From contig CAXSDR010000013.1 of assembly GCA_964236445.1 (NCBI GenBank), positions 1-48,305 of the forward strand: a DNA stretch of 48,305 nt, written 5' to 3'. Positions 16,465 to 24,742 of this stretch are shown piece by piece. The translations under genes and the position numbers were made by a program. The DNA is from CAXSDR01 sp964236445 (GTDB taxonomy: Bacteria; Actinomycetota; Actinomycetes; Motilibacterales; Motilibacteraceae). The notes under the pieces were generated by a model. It worked only from the letters and a program-made list of their open reading frames with translations. It searched no databases and was not told the origin of the DNA. The stretch's first letter is position 1; every line of letters starts with the position of its first letter.

Positions 16465-16725
16465 ATGGACCTTCCCCTGCTCATCGACTGCGACGGCTGT
16501 GCCGTCCGCGGCTCGGGTTGTGCTGACTGTGTCGTCACCGCGTTGCTCGGCAACGACGCTGACTCCGCCTTCGATGCGGACTCCCTGCAGGCGCTCGACG
16601 TGCTGGCCCATGTCGGGCTCGTCGCCCCCCTGCGCCTGCTGCCCGTCGACCAGCCGGTTCCGGAGCCGAGAACCGACGCGAGCGGCGCGCCGCCGACATC
16701 ACGTCGACGGCGCGCCGCAGGCTGA
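16465..16725 (+). CDS. Small four-cysteine protein, actinobacterial family of unknown function
   Basis: 86 aa. The N-terminus MDLPLLIDCDGCAVRG begins a CxxC-x6-CxxC pattern (C9, C12, C19, C22) that could hold zinc or an Fe-S cluster. The core LIDCD-C-RG-C-DCVVTALLG resembles a small protein found widely in actinobacteria. The last 30 residues are basic and low complexity. It is transcribed divergently from the exonuclease gene and convergently with the hemerythrin. No function is assigned. Confidence 0.7.
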   Translation: MDLPLLIDCDGCAVRGSGCADCVVTALLGNDADSAFDADSLQALDVLAHVGLVAPLRLLPVDQPVPEPRTDASGAPPTSRRRRAAG

Positions 16726-16759
16726 GGACCCCGCTGGCTGGCGTGCGGGGAGCCGACCC

Positions 16760-17248
16760 TCAGGCGCCGACGGTCTCCGATGTGCTCGTCGAGGGGTTCT
16801 GCGGGGTGCGGGGCGCGGTCTTCTTGAGCTCGATCATGCGCGCCCCGATCAGCTGCAGCTCCTTGCGGCCGAGGGCCTTGCGGACCTTCGGGAACCACTC
16901 GTCCTCTTCTTCTTCGACGTGGTGCTCGACGTTCTCGATGAGCACGGTCACCTTCGCGTCGAACCGCTCGTCAGCCGGTGTCATCGAAGAGAGCTCCCAG
17001 CAGAGCACGTCTGCGACATGGTGCTCTTCGTAGGACTCCAACACGTCGTCCTCGAGCTCTGGCACGAGCTCCCGGGTCCGCGGATACATCTCGACGTTCT
17101 CGACATAGGTGTGCACAGTCAGCTCCTCGAGGATGCGTTTCACCACAGCAGCCTTGGTGTCATCGTCCTCGGCCCCCTCGAACTGGCGGAACAGTCCGCG
17201 GATCAGCTTGTGATCCTCTTTGAGCACCACAATGGCGTCGGTCGACAT
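16760..17248 (-). CDS. Hemerythrin HHE-domain protein
   Basis: 162 aa, four-helix bundle that binds a di-iron centre and O2 or reactive species. Ligand-type residues are H13 in EDHKLIRG, H47-E51 in HTYVENVEMYP, EEHH around 74-77 and VEHHVEEEEDEWFP near 108-121. The ATG at 17248 is chosen over ATG 17254, because GGAGG lies 6 nt before the former and abuts the latter. Proteins of this type respond to oxidative or nitrosative stress; that role is inferred. Confidence 0.9.
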   Translation of the reverse strand: MSTDAIVVLKEDHKLIRGLFRQFEGAEDDDTKAAVVKRILEELTVHTYVENVEMYPRTRELVPELEDDVLESYEEHHVADVLCWELSSMTPADERFDAKVTVLIENVEHHVEEEEDEWFPKVRKALGRKELQLIGARMIELKKTAPRTPQNPSTSTSETVGA

Positions 17249-17275
17249 CAACATCCTCCGGAGGGCAGCGGGTTA

Positions 17276-17300
17276 ACGATCATTGCTCGACGATCATTGC
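17276..17300. repeat. Two 11-bp direct repeats ACGATCATTGC upstream of the hemerythrin gene
   Basis: Exact copies at 17276-17286 and 17290-17300, 14 bp apart, in an unusually AT-rich piece of the hemerythrin promoter region (28-52 nt from the start). They may be a regulator binding site. The copies are also about 60-95 nt before the metallopeptidase start on the other strand. Confidence 0.45.
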
Positions 17301-17358
17301 CAGATTGCCCTGACATGAGCTGTGTCATGCGCGTCCGTCGATCAGTGCCGCGCGTCCG

Positions 17359-17364
17359 TAGTCT
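17359..17364 (+). promoter_or_regulatory. -10 box TAGTCT, leaderless promoter candidate
   Basis: TAGTCT ends 6 nt before GTG 17371; no Shine-Dalgarno sequence. Confidence 0.45.
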
Positions 17365-17370
17365 CATGGG

Positions 17371-18720
17371 GTGCCTCGACGTGCGCTGGCTGGTGCTGCG
17401 GCGCTCATCGCCGTCGTCTCAGGGGGTTGGCTGGTCGCCCGGGAGGGCAGCGGGGCCTCCACACAGGTCGCGCAACCGCTCCCGTCCGCCCGCGCCACGA
17501 ACAGACCGGTGGCGACTACAGCCGCGTCGCCGGTCGCGCCGACCTCGCCGTCCGCTTCTTCGCCGGCGTCCGGAGCTGCGTCGGCCCCGCCACCGGACGG
17601 GCAGCGACGGCGGATGCTCGCGAACCTCTTCGCGCGGCGGTCGGCGGCCGCGCTGAGCCGCGACGCCGCGGCCTGGGTCGCCACCGTCGACCCTGCGGCG
17701 ACGGGCTACCTCGAGCGTCAGAAGCGTGCGGCCGGCGTGCTCGCCGAGCTGCCGCTGCAGGACTGGACCTACGAGCTGCTCGACGACGACGGTGCGCGTG
17801 TGCGCGTGCGCCTGCGCTATCGCCTGCAGGGCTATGACCGTGCCGACCTCGTGCGGACCCAGGTCTGGTCGGTGACCTCGGCGCTGCCGCTGTCGGTGTC
17901 GTCGTTGCGGGTCGCCGACGACCGCGCCAGTGATCCGGACGTCTGGGACCTCTCCGGCTCGGCGGCCGTGACGGTGGTCAGCGGGAAGGCGAGCCTCGTC
18001 ATCGGCGAGCTGCCGGTGCCGACGCTGGAGGCGTACGCCGCCCAGGCCGACGCCGCGACCGTGCAGGTGACGTCGATCTGGGGAGGCGACTGGCCGCAGC
18101 GTGTCGTCGTGGTGGCGCCGCAGCGGACGAGCGACGCCGCCAGGCTGTTGGGGATGGCCGGGGCGCAGACTCTGGACGGGACGGCTGCACTGACCACAGG
18201 TCAGCTGCGCGGCGCCGATGCCGTCGGGTCGGGAGCGACCTCGGGTGACCGGATCGTGCTGACGCCCGGCGTCTACGACGGGCTCACGGCCGTGGGCAAG
18301 CACGTGGTCCTGACGCACGAGGTCACCCACGTCGCCACGCGCGCCAGCACCCGGACGTTCCCGCCCTCCTGGCTCGCCGAAGGGTTCGCCGACTATGTCG
18401 GGTTCCTGGGCGCCAAGGTGCCGGTCGCCGTCGCTGCACAGGAGCTCTTCGCCGAGATACGCGACGGCCGGCTCCCCGATCGGCTGCCATCGGACGGCGC
18501 CTTCAGTCCGGTGGGAAAGGAGACGGCGAGCGCCTATGAGCAGGCCTGGCTCGCGTGCCAGCTCATCGCGCGGCGCCATGGCAGGGCAGTCCTGGTGCGT
18601 CTCTATCGCCGCGTCGGAGCGGGCGCGTCGCTGAGCGTCGCTTTCCGGGCGGAGCTCCGCTCGACGCCTTCGGCGTTTCTCGCGAGCTGGCGGGCGTTCC
18701 TGCTCGCGCAGACTCGGTAG
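17371..18720 (+). CDS. Secreted/membrane-anchored gluzincin-type metallopeptidase
   Basis: 449 aa. N-terminal signal or anchor helix (about residues 5-22), then a Ser/Pro/Ala-rich linker to about 75. A zinc site is visible as H316-E317-x-x-H320 (LTHEVTHVA) with E337 in WLAEGFADYVG as third ligand and YE in AYEQAW downstream. This is the layout of M1/M48-like gluzincins of unknown substrate. The upstream region (about 80-290) is a mixed alpha-beta domain of unknown function. It is followed 40 nt later by a methyltransferase and pimB on the same strand. Confidence 0.8.
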   Translation: MPRRALAGAAALIAVVSGGWLVAREGSGASTQVAQPLPSARATNRPVATTAASPVAPTSPSASSPASGAASAPPPDGQRRRMLANLFARRSAAALSRDAAAWVATVDPAATGYLERQKRAAGVLAELPLQDWTYELLDDDGARVRVRLRYRLQGYDRADLVRTQVWSVTSALPLSVSSLRVADDRASDPDVWDLSGSAAVTVVSGKASLVIGELPVPTLEAYAAQADAATVQVTSIWGGDWPQRVVVVAPQRTSDAARLLGMAGAQTLDGTAALTTGQLRGADAVGSGATSGDRIVLTPGVYDGLTAVGKHVVLTHEVTHVATRASTRTFPPSWLAEGFADYVGFLGAKVPVAVAAQELFAEIRDGRLPDRLPSDGAFSPVGKETASAYEQAWLACQLIARRHGRAVLVRLYRRVGAGASLSVAFRAELRSTPSAFLASWRAFLLAQTR

Positions 18721-18747
18721 CCGCGCGTCGAGGGGCTCTGCCGACCC

Positions 18748-18753
18748 TAGGAT
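18748..18753 (+). promoter_or_regulatory. -10 box TAGGAT, leaderless promoter candidate
   Basis: TAGGAT ends 7 nt before GTG 18761, which supports that start over the ATG at 18752 inside the box. Confidence 0.4.
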
Positions 18754-18760
18754 GGCGGCC

Positions 18761-19471
18761 GTGGAAGGCACCGAGGTCCGCAAGCTGGCCGCGTTGGAAG
18801 ACCGGCACTGGTGGTATGCGGAGCGACGCGCCCTCCTGGCCCGCGACCTCGCGCGGCTCGCCGGTGCGGGGGTCGCGCCCGGTCGAGCGCTCGACGTCGG
18901 AGCGGCGGGCGGCGGCAACACCCGCGTCCTGCTGACCGCCGGCTGGAATGCTGTCGCGCTGGAATATGGCGAGGACGGCGCCGCCGTCTCACGCGAACGT
19001 GGCATCCCGACGGTGCGCGGCGACGCCACGGCACTGCCCGTCTGCACCCACGGCCTCGACCTCGTGGTGGCTTTCGACGTCCTGGAGCACATCGAGGACG
19101 ACGTTGCCGCCGTTGCCGAGATCCGACGTGCCCTGCGCCCCGGTGGAACGCTGTTGGTCGCCGTTCCGGCGGGGGCGCGCAACTGGTCGATGCACGACGT
19201 CGCGGTCGGGCACGTACGCCGCTATGAGCGTGACGACCTCGCCGCGCTGCTCCAGGATGCCGGCTTCGTGCTCAGCGACCTGCGCTCCTGGAACGTCGTC
19301 ATGTCGCCGCTCGCCCGCGCGCGACGCCGCTCCTCGACCGGTTCGGACCTCGACGAGGTCGGCACGATGGTCAACCGGGGAGCGCGTGCGGTGGTGTGGC
19401 TGGAGCGACATCTGCCGGTGTCGCGGCTGCCGGGTCTGTCGCTGCTCGCCACGTGCACGTCGCCCTCGTGA
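18761..19471 (+). CDS. Class I SAM-dependent methyltransferase
   Basis: 236 aa. Motif I is ALDVGAAGGGNT, followed by an acidic post-I residue in ALEYGED, motif DLVVAFDVLEHIEDD, and RRALRPGGTLLVAVPA. The HWWYAERR start of the domain is typical of glycolipid and polysaccharide pathway methyltransferases. Start GTG 18761 is preferred (see the -10 box); ATG 18752 is possible. It ends 4 nt before pimB, so it may act on a glycolipid, but the acceptor is unknown. Confidence 0.85.
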   Translation: MEGTEVRKLAALEDRHWWYAERRALLARDLARLAGAGVAPGRALDVGAAGGGNTRVLLTAGWNAVALEYGEDGAAVSRERGIPTVRGDATALPVCTHGLDLVVAFDVLEHIEDDVAAVAEIRRALRPGGTLLVAVPAGARNWSMHDVAVGHVRRYERDDLAALLQDAGFVLSDLRSWNVVMSPLARARRRSSTGSDLDEVGTMVNRGARAVVWLERHLPVSRLPGLSLLATCTSPS

Positions 19472-19475
19472 CGCG

Positions 19476-20621
19476 GTGACGCGAACCCTCGTCGTCACCA
19501 ACGACTTCCCGCCGAGGCAAGGGGGCATCGAGTCCTTCCTGAGCGAGGTCGTGCGCCGCCTGCCGCCTGCTGATGTCGTGGTCTATGCGCGCGGCCAGCA
19601 GGGTGACAAGGCCTATGACGCCGAGCTCGACTTCCCTGTGGTGAGAAATAAATCAGGAATCATGGTTCCTGAACCGCGAGTTGCACATCGTGCTGCAGAG
19701 ATCGCCAAAGGTGAGGGCTGCACGAGCGTCTGGTTCGGGGCAGCGGCTCCGCTGGGGCTGCTCGCGCCAGGGTTGCGTCGGGTCGGCGTCACGCGCACCG
19801 TCGCGACGACGCACGGTCACGAGGTGTGGTGGGCGCGTACGCCAGGGGCCCGCCAGCTGCTGCGCCGCATCGGCGAGGTCAACGACGTGGTGACCTACCT
19901 CGGTGACTACACCCGCAACAGCGTCGGTGCAGCGCTCTCGCCCGAGGCCCGGGCCCGCATGGCACGCCTGACCCCGGGCGTCGACACGTCGGTGTTCACC
20001 GACGGTGTCGGTGGGCCGGAGCTGCGGTCCCGCCTCGGGCTTGCCGACCGGCCGGTCGCCGTGTGCGTGTCGCGGCTGGTCCCGCGCAAGGGTCAGGACA
20101 CGCTGGTGCGGGCGTGGGCACAGGTGCGCGAGGCGGTGCCGGGTGCGGTGCTGCTTCTCGTGGGCGGGGGCAGTGACGAGTTCCGGCTGCGCCGCCTCGT
20201 GGCGGAGCTCGGCCTGGCGGAGCACGTCGTCATGACCGGTGCCGTGCCGCCGGGCGAGCTGCCGGCGCACTACGGCGCCGGGGACGTCTTCGCGATGCCG
20301 TGCCGCAGCCGACGTGCCGGCCTCGAGGTCGAGGGGCTCGGCATGGTGTTCATCGAGGCTGCTGCCTGCGGGCTGCCCGTGGTCGTCGGCACCTCCGGGG
20401 GCTCGCCCGACGCGCTCGTCGACGGCGTGACCGGTCATCTGGTGCACGGCGAGGACGTTGCGCTCGTCGCCCGGCGGGTCGCGCAGCTCCTGGGTGACCT
20501 CCCCGCGGCCGCACGCATGGGGCGCCGTGGGCAGGCATGGGTGCGCGCGAGCTGGGAGTGGGACGGCGTGGTGCACCAGCTGCGACGACTGCTCGGCGCA
20601 GCAGACGCCGATCAGGTGTAG
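19476..20621 (+). CDS. pimB: GDP-mannose-dependent alpha-mannosyltransferase, PimB type (GT4)
   Basis: Transfers mannose to phosphatidylinositol mannoside in the inner leaflet during PIM/lipomannan synthesis. 381 aa, near the 385 aa of Rv2188c. The N-terminal Rossmann domain starts TLVVTNDFPPRQGGIE; the C-terminal domain has VSRLVPRKGQDTLV and the GT4 E-x7-E region (RRAGLEVEGLGMVFIEAAACG). GTG 19476 lies 4 nt after the methyltransferase stop. Residues about 55-75 are coded by a low-GC patch with rare codons (AGA, AAT, AAA). The last 10 nt overlap the convergent fadD15. Order pimB-fadD15 matches Rv2188c-Rv2187. Confidence 0.92.
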   Translation: MTRTLVVTNDFPPRQGGIESFLSEVVRRLPPADVVVYARGQQGDKAYDAELDFPVVRNKSGIMVPEPRVAHRAAEIAKGEGCTSVWFGAAAPLGLLAPGLRRVGVTRTVATTHGHEVWWARTPGARQLLRRIGEVNDVVTYLGDYTRNSVGAALSPEARARMARLTPGVDTSVFTDGVGGPELRSRLGLADRPVAVCVSRLVPRKGQDTLVRAWAQVREAVPGAVLLLVGGGSDEFRLRRLVAELGLAEHVVMTGAVPPGELPAHYGAGDVFAMPCRSRRAGLEVEGLGMVFIEAAACGLPVVVGTSGGSPDALVDGVTGHLVHGEDVALVARRVAQLLGDLPAAARMGRRGQAWVRASWEWDGVVHQLRRLLGAADADQV

Positions 20622-22405
20622 AGCGAAGCGACCTCGTCCGCGAACGAGCTGAGCACGACGTTGCGCTTGACCTTCATCGTGGGCGTCATGAACCCGTTGT
20701 CCTCGGTGAAGTCCACGTCCAGGATGCGGAGGCGCTTGACCTGCTCGGCTCGCGAGAGAGCCTTGTTGGCGCCGTCGACCGCCACCTGGATCTCGGCTGC
20801 CACCTCGGGGTCGTGCGCCGCAGCCACGACGTCGAGCGGCCCGCGACCGCGGCCCGCGAGCCAGGCGGCGACGCCCTCGTCGTCGAGGGTCACGAGCGCA
20901 GCGACGTAGGGCTGCCCGTCGCCGACGACAAGGCACTGGCTGACGAGCGGATGAGCGCGTATGCGGTCCTCGATGCCGGCCGGTGACACGTTCTTGCCAC
21001 CGGCCGTCACGATCAGCTCCTTCTTGCGCCCGGTGATGCTCAGGAAGCCGTCGGCATCGATCCGGCCCCGGTCACCGGTGCTGAGCCAGCCGTCGTCGTC
21101 GAGCGCCTCCTTCGTGGCTCCCGGGTTGCCGTGGTAGCCGGCGAAGACGATGCCGCCCTTGACGAGGACCTCGCCGTCGTCATCGATGACCACGGTGGTG
21201 CCGGGGACGGGCTGGCCGACCGTGCCGATCTTCACGTTGCCCGGCCGGTTGAGCGTGGCTGCTGCTGTGGTCTCGGTGAGGCCATAACCCTCGAGCACCG
21301 TCAGGCCGATGCCGCGGAAGAAGTGCGCCAGCCGCTCACTGAGCGGAGCCCCGCCGCAGATCGCGTAGACGACCCGTCCACCCATGGCGTCGCGCAGCCT
21401 GGCATAGACGACGCGGTCCAAGACGGCGTGCTTGACGCGCAACCAGGCCGACGGCCGCCGCGAGGAGCCGATGACCTCGCTGTAGGTGACCGCCACCTCG
21501 GCGGCCTTGGCGAACACGCGGCCCTTTCCCGCGGCCTGGGCCTTCTGCTCGGCGCCGCTGTAGACCTTCTCGAACACGCGAGGCACCGTCAGGAGGAAGG
21601 TCGGCCGGAAGTCGGCGAGATCGGTCATCAGGTTCTTGACGTCGCTCGTGTGCCCGAGGCGTACCTTGCCTGCCACACAGGCGAGCTGGACGACCCGGGC
21701 CAGCACGTGGGCCAGCGGCAGGAACAGCAGGGCCGCGACGTCGTCGCCTTCGAACACCTCGCTGAGCCCGGCCACGATGTTGTCGACCTCGTGCCGGAAG
21801 TTGGCGTGCGTCAGCTCGCAGCCCTTGGGCTTGCCGGTCGTGCCCGAGGTGTAGATCAGGGTGGCGACGGTGTCGGCCCGCAACGCGGCACGGCGTACGT
21901 CGATCTCGTCGGCGGACACCCCGACCCCGGCGGCGACGAGCGTGTCGACGGCACCGTCGTCGAGAACCCACACCGAGGCGATGCCGCTGACGTCCCCGCC
22001 GAGCGCGTCGAGCAGGTCGTGGTGCGTCGACGTCTCCACGACGACCGCGCGTGCTCCTGAGTCGCAGAGCATCCAGCTCACCTGCTCGGGTGCAGACGTC
22101 TCGTAGACCGGCACGACCACGCCACCTGCCGCCCAGATCGCGAAGTCGAACAAGGTCCACTCGTAGCGGGTGCGCGACATGAGGGCGACGCGGTCACCGG
22201 GCTCGACTCCGCTCGCGACCAGACCGCGGGCGACAGCGACGACCTCGTCACGGAACGCAGCCGCGGTCACGTTCACCCAGGCACCGGCGATCTTGCGGCT
22301 GAACAGCACCGTGTCGGGAGTGTCCTCGGCGTGCCGCCACAGGAGGTCGGTGACATCGGCCTCGGGGTCGATGTCGACCAGCAGAGGAACAGACGACTGC
22401 TGCAC
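20612..22405 (-). CDS. fadD15: Long-chain fatty acid-CoA ligase
   Basis: Activates long-chain fatty acids to acyl-CoA through an acyl-AMP. 597 aa. ATP/AMP motif YTSGTTGKPKG, the GYGLTETT motif, GWLSTGDRG and the C-terminal lysine in MTPTMKVKRN are all present. GTG 22405 has GGGAG about 5 nt upstream. Orthologous position to Rv2187 next to pimB. The stop region overlaps pimB by 10 nt, tail to tail. Confidence 0.95.
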   Translation of the reverse strand: MQQSSVPLLVDIDPEADVTDLLWRHAEDTPDTVLFSRKIAGAWVNVTAAAFRDEVVAVARGLVASGVEPGDRVALMSRTRYEWTLFDFAIWAAGGVVVPVYETSAPEQVSWMLCDSGARAVVVETSTHHDLLDALGGDVSGIASVWVLDDGAVDTLVAAGVGVSADEIDVRRAALRADTVATLIYTSGTTGKPKGCELTHANFRHEVDNIVAGLSEVFEGDDVAALLFLPLAHVLARVVQLACVAGKVRLGHTSDVKNLMTDLADFRPTFLLTVPRVFEKVYSGAEQKAQAAGKGRVFAKAAEVAVTYSEVIGSSRRPSAWLRVKHAVLDRVVYARLRDAMGGRVVYAICGGAPLSERLAHFFRGIGLTVLEGYGLTETTAAATLNRPGNVKIGTVGQPVPGTTVVIDDDGEVLVKGGIVFAGYHGNPGATKEALDDDGWLSTGDRGRIDADGFLSITGRKKELIVTAGGKNVSPAGIEDRIRAHPLVSQCLVVGDGQPYVAALVTLDDEGVAAWLAGRGRGPLDVVAAAHDPEVAAEIQVAVDGANKALSRAEQVKRLRILDVDFTEDNGFMTPTMKVKRNVVLSSFADEVASLYT

Positions 22406-22503
22406 GGACTCTCCCTCAGGCGGTGGCTTGCCGCACGGACCCTACTGTCCCTGTGGTGCCCGCGGGGTCAAGCCGGGCAACTTTTGCGTCGAGGCTGGTC
22501 CTC

Positions 22504-22905
22504 ATGGCGACCGTTCTCTCCTGCTGCCCCAGCTGCGCGGCCCTCGTCGCGCCGAACGCGGCCTGGTGCACGCTGTGCTTCACCTCGCTGGTGGAGCCCG
22601 AGCCCCAACCCGAGCCCGAGCCCCAGCCCCAGCCTCGATCCGAGGACGAGGCCGCCCCGCCGGTGCACGAGCCGGAGGCCCTCGCCGCGGCCGAGGCCCC
22701 GGTGGCCACGGACCCGGGCGGGCCGCAGCCGCCCGGCGCGGCCCTCGACCTCGCCGCGCTGCGGAGTACGCCGCCGGCGCTGGGCCGGTGGTCGGCAGCC
22801 GACCTCTCGACCGGCGCCAAGCTCGTCATCGGCGCAGTCGGCATGGTCCTGCTCATGATCGGCATCCTCGGCGGCCTCACCGTGATCGGCCTTCTCTTCT
22901 TCTGA
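22504..22905 (+). CDS. Zinc-ribbon protein with Pro/Glu linker and C-terminal membrane helix
   Basis: 133 aa from ATG 22504. N-terminal zinc ribbon with C8-x-x-C11 and C22-x-x-C25, a PEPQPEPEPQPQP low-complexity linker (about 34-46), an Ala/Pro-rich region, and one hydrophobic helix at about 110-133 ending the protein. This is a tail-anchored topology with the ribbon in the cytoplasm. The frame is open upstream to 22423 but only the part from this Met shows the ribbon. Function not recognised. Confidence 0.7.
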   Translation: MATVLSCCPSCAALVAPNAAWCTLCFTSLVEPEPQPEPEPQPQPRSEDEAAPPVHEPEALAAAEAPVATDPGGPQPPGAALDLAALRSTPPALGRWSAADLSTGAKLVIGAVGMVLLMIGILGGLTVIGLLFF

Positions 22906-22918
22906 CAGTGCCACCCGG

Positions 22919-22924
22919 TAGCCT
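22919..22924 (+). promoter_or_regulatory. -10 box TAGCCT before the SRPBCC gene
   Basis: TAGCCT lies 26 nt before GTG 22951; a GGAGGAGG ribosome site sits between them, so this transcript would have a short leader rather than being leaderless. Confidence 0.3.
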
Positions 22925-22950
22925 TCGCGAGCAGGCGGAGGAGGTGCACG

Positions 22951-23397
22951 GTGTCGGATCAGACGGTGGCGAGCATCGCCGTCGCCGCGTCGCCCCGAGC
23001 CGTCATGGCGGTGATCGAGGACCTCGCCGCCTATCCCCTCTGGAACGAGGAGATCCGCGAGGTCGAGATCCGCGAGGTCGGCGCTGACGGCAGGCCCGCC
23101 ACAGCGAGGTTCGTGCTCGATTCGAGCGCTTTTCAGGACGACTACGCGCTGCACTACGTGTGGGAGGGCGACCGGAGCGCTCGCTGGACGCTGACGGGCG
23201 ACGCGCGCATCCTGTCCAAGCTCGATGGCGCTTACGAGCTGCGGGAGACCGCGCCCGGCACCACCGAGGTCACCTACACCCTGGCGGTCGACGTCAAGGT
23301 GCCCATGATCGGAATGCTCAAGCGCAAGGCGGAGAAGGTACTGATCGAGCGCGCCCTCAGAGGGCTGCGTGCCCGAATAGAGGAGCCACCGAGATGA
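22951..23397 (+). CDS. SRPBCC (START-like) protein, Rv2185c family
   Basis: 148 aa, one helix-grip domain likely to bind a hydrophobic ligand: ASPRAVMAVIEDLAAYPLWNEEI at the N-terminus, alternating beta strands, and a long C-terminal helix (about 120-143). GTG 22951 has a strong GGAGG site. Stop overlaps the next gene by 4 nt (ATGA). The mycobacterial orthologue lies in the same block between fadD15 and plsC. Ligand unknown. Confidence 0.85.
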   Translation: MSDQTVASIAVAASPRAVMAVIEDLAAYPLWNEEIREVEIREVGADGRPATARFVLDSSAFQDDYALHYVWEGDRSARWTLTGDARILSKLDGAYELRETAPGTTEVTYTLAVDVKVPMIGMLKRKAEKVLIERALRGLRARIEEPPR

Positions 23398-23795
23398 CTG
23401 ATCCCCGCGAGCCCATCGGCAACGCCGCCGCCGAGTTCACCGCCCTCCTGGGGGCGGTGAAGAATCGCGCGATGCAGGCCTGGGGCGACCAGCCGCTCAG
23501 GAGCGACTGGAGCAAGCAGGCCGACGATGTCGCCACGGCCGCGGCCGCTGCGGCGGCCACTGCTCTGGCCGGCATCGCGACCGCGGCGCAGACCGTCGGC
23601 TCCGTGCTCGACGGGTGGGCTCAGACGCACCGGCACGAGGCGCCCGACGATGCTCCAGCCGACGATGCCCCAGCTGCGGTCCCCACGTCGGTGTGGAGCG
23701 ATGAGGCGACGCCCGACCACGCGCTCAGCAGCGACCCCGCCGGCGATGACGCAAGCGAGGCAACGACGAACGATGAAGGAGTGGCGTGGGACTGA
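23394..23795 (+). CDS. Hypothetical protein, Ala-rich helix with acidic tail
   Basis: 133 aa. Residues about 8-75 form a likely long helical segment (AAEFTALLGAVKNRAMQAW, then an Ala/Thr-rich run with a membrane-like or amphipathic stretch at 45-65); the C-terminal half is acidic and disordered with repeated DDAP. ATG overlaps the SRPBCC stop, and its own last 10 nt overlap the glucokinase start, so it belongs to this operon. No recognised domain. Confidence 0.65.
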   Translation: MTDPREPIGNAAAEFTALLGAVKNRAMQAWGDQPLRSDWSKQADDVATAAAAAAATALAGIATAAQTVGSVLDGWAQTHRHEAPDDAPADDAPAAVPTSVWSDEATPDHALSSDPAGDDASEATTNDEGVAWD

Positions 23796-24733
23796 CGATC
23801 GGGATCGACCTGGGTGGCACCAAGGTTGCCGGTGCCGTGGTCGACGAGACCGGAAAGATCCTGGCCAAGGAGCGCAGAGAAACTCCGTCGGCGGGCGCAG
23901 ACGCGACGGCTCGCACCATCGTCGAGGTCGTGCTCGCACTCAAGGAGCTGCACCCGGTCGAGGCCGTCGGCATCGGGGCGCCCGGCTTCATCGACGAGCG
24001 ACGCTCGGTGGTCCTCATTGCGCCCAACCTGCCCGGGTGGCGCAACCGGCCGCTGCGCGACGAGCTCGAGCACGAGATCGGGCTTCCGGTCGTGGTGGAG
24101 AACGACGCCAACGCCGCGGCCTGGGCCGAGGCTGTGCACGGTGCCGGGCGAGGTGAGGCGTACGTCGTCTGCATCACTGTCGGCACCGGCATCGGTGGGG
24201 GCATCGTCGTCGACGGCGAGCTCTACCGCGGGCGCTTCGGCGTGGCGGCCGAGGTGGGCCACATCCGGGTGAAGCCTGACGGGCGGACCTGCGGGTGCGG
24301 CAACCGTGGGTGCTGGGAGCAGTACGCCAGTGGCAACGCGCTCGTGCGCGAGGCCCGCAAGCGCGCCGGCGAGGACCGCGAGGGTGCGGCGCTGCTGCTG
24401 TCGTTGGGCGAGGGCTCGCCGGAGGGCGTGTCGGGCCTGCACGTCAGCCAGGCCGCAGCGATGGGTGATCCCGTCGCCATCGAGTCCTTCGCGACCATCG
24501 GGCACTGGCTCGGTCAGGGCATGGCCGATCTCGCAGCCGTCCTCGACCCCAGCTGCTTCGTGGTGGGTGGGGGTGTGTCCGAGGCCGGTGAGCTGCTGCT
24601 GAGGCCGACGCGTGAGGCGTTCGCCGCAGCGTTGACCGGGCGCGCCTACCGTCCGCTCGCCCAGATCCGGTGCGCGACCCTGGGCAACGACGCCGGCGTG
24701 GTCGGCGCCGCCGACCTCGCTCGTCGCCGCTAG
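23786..24733 (+). CDS. glk: ROK-family glucokinase
   Basis: Phosphorylates glucose with ATP (some actinobacterial members also use polyphosphate); cytoplasmic. 315 aa. Phosphate-1 motif GIDLGGTKVAG at the N-terminus, E105-N106-D107 with catalytic Asp, E156-x-x-H159, and the zinc motif C169-x-C171-x4-C176 in CGCGNRGCWEQYASG. GTG 23786 has AAGGAG upstream. The gene could be another ROK sugar kinase; glucose is the most likely substrate from overall similarity. Confidence 0.9.
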   Translation: MGLTIGIDLGGTKVAGAVVDETGKILAKERRETPSAGADATARTIVEVVLALKELHPVEAVGIGAPGFIDERRSVVLIAPNLPGWRNRPLRDELEHEIGLPVVVENDANAAAWAEAVHGAGRGEAYVVCITVGTGIGGGIVVDGELYRGRFGVAAEVGHIRVKPDGRTCGCGNRGCWEQYASGNALVREARKRAGEDREGAALLLSLGEGSPEGVSGLHVSQAAAMGDPVAIESFATIGHWLGQGMADLAAVLDPSCFVVGGGVSEAGELLLRPTREAFAAALTGRAYRPLAQIRCATLGNDAGVVGAADLARRR

Positions 24734-24742
24734 GTCGGGTCC

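Noticed and set aside
16499..17656. 385-codon plus-strand open frame across the hemerythrin and metallopeptidase start
   Set aside because: Overlaps two well-supported genes in another frame and shows only low-complexity Arg/Ser/Pro sequence.
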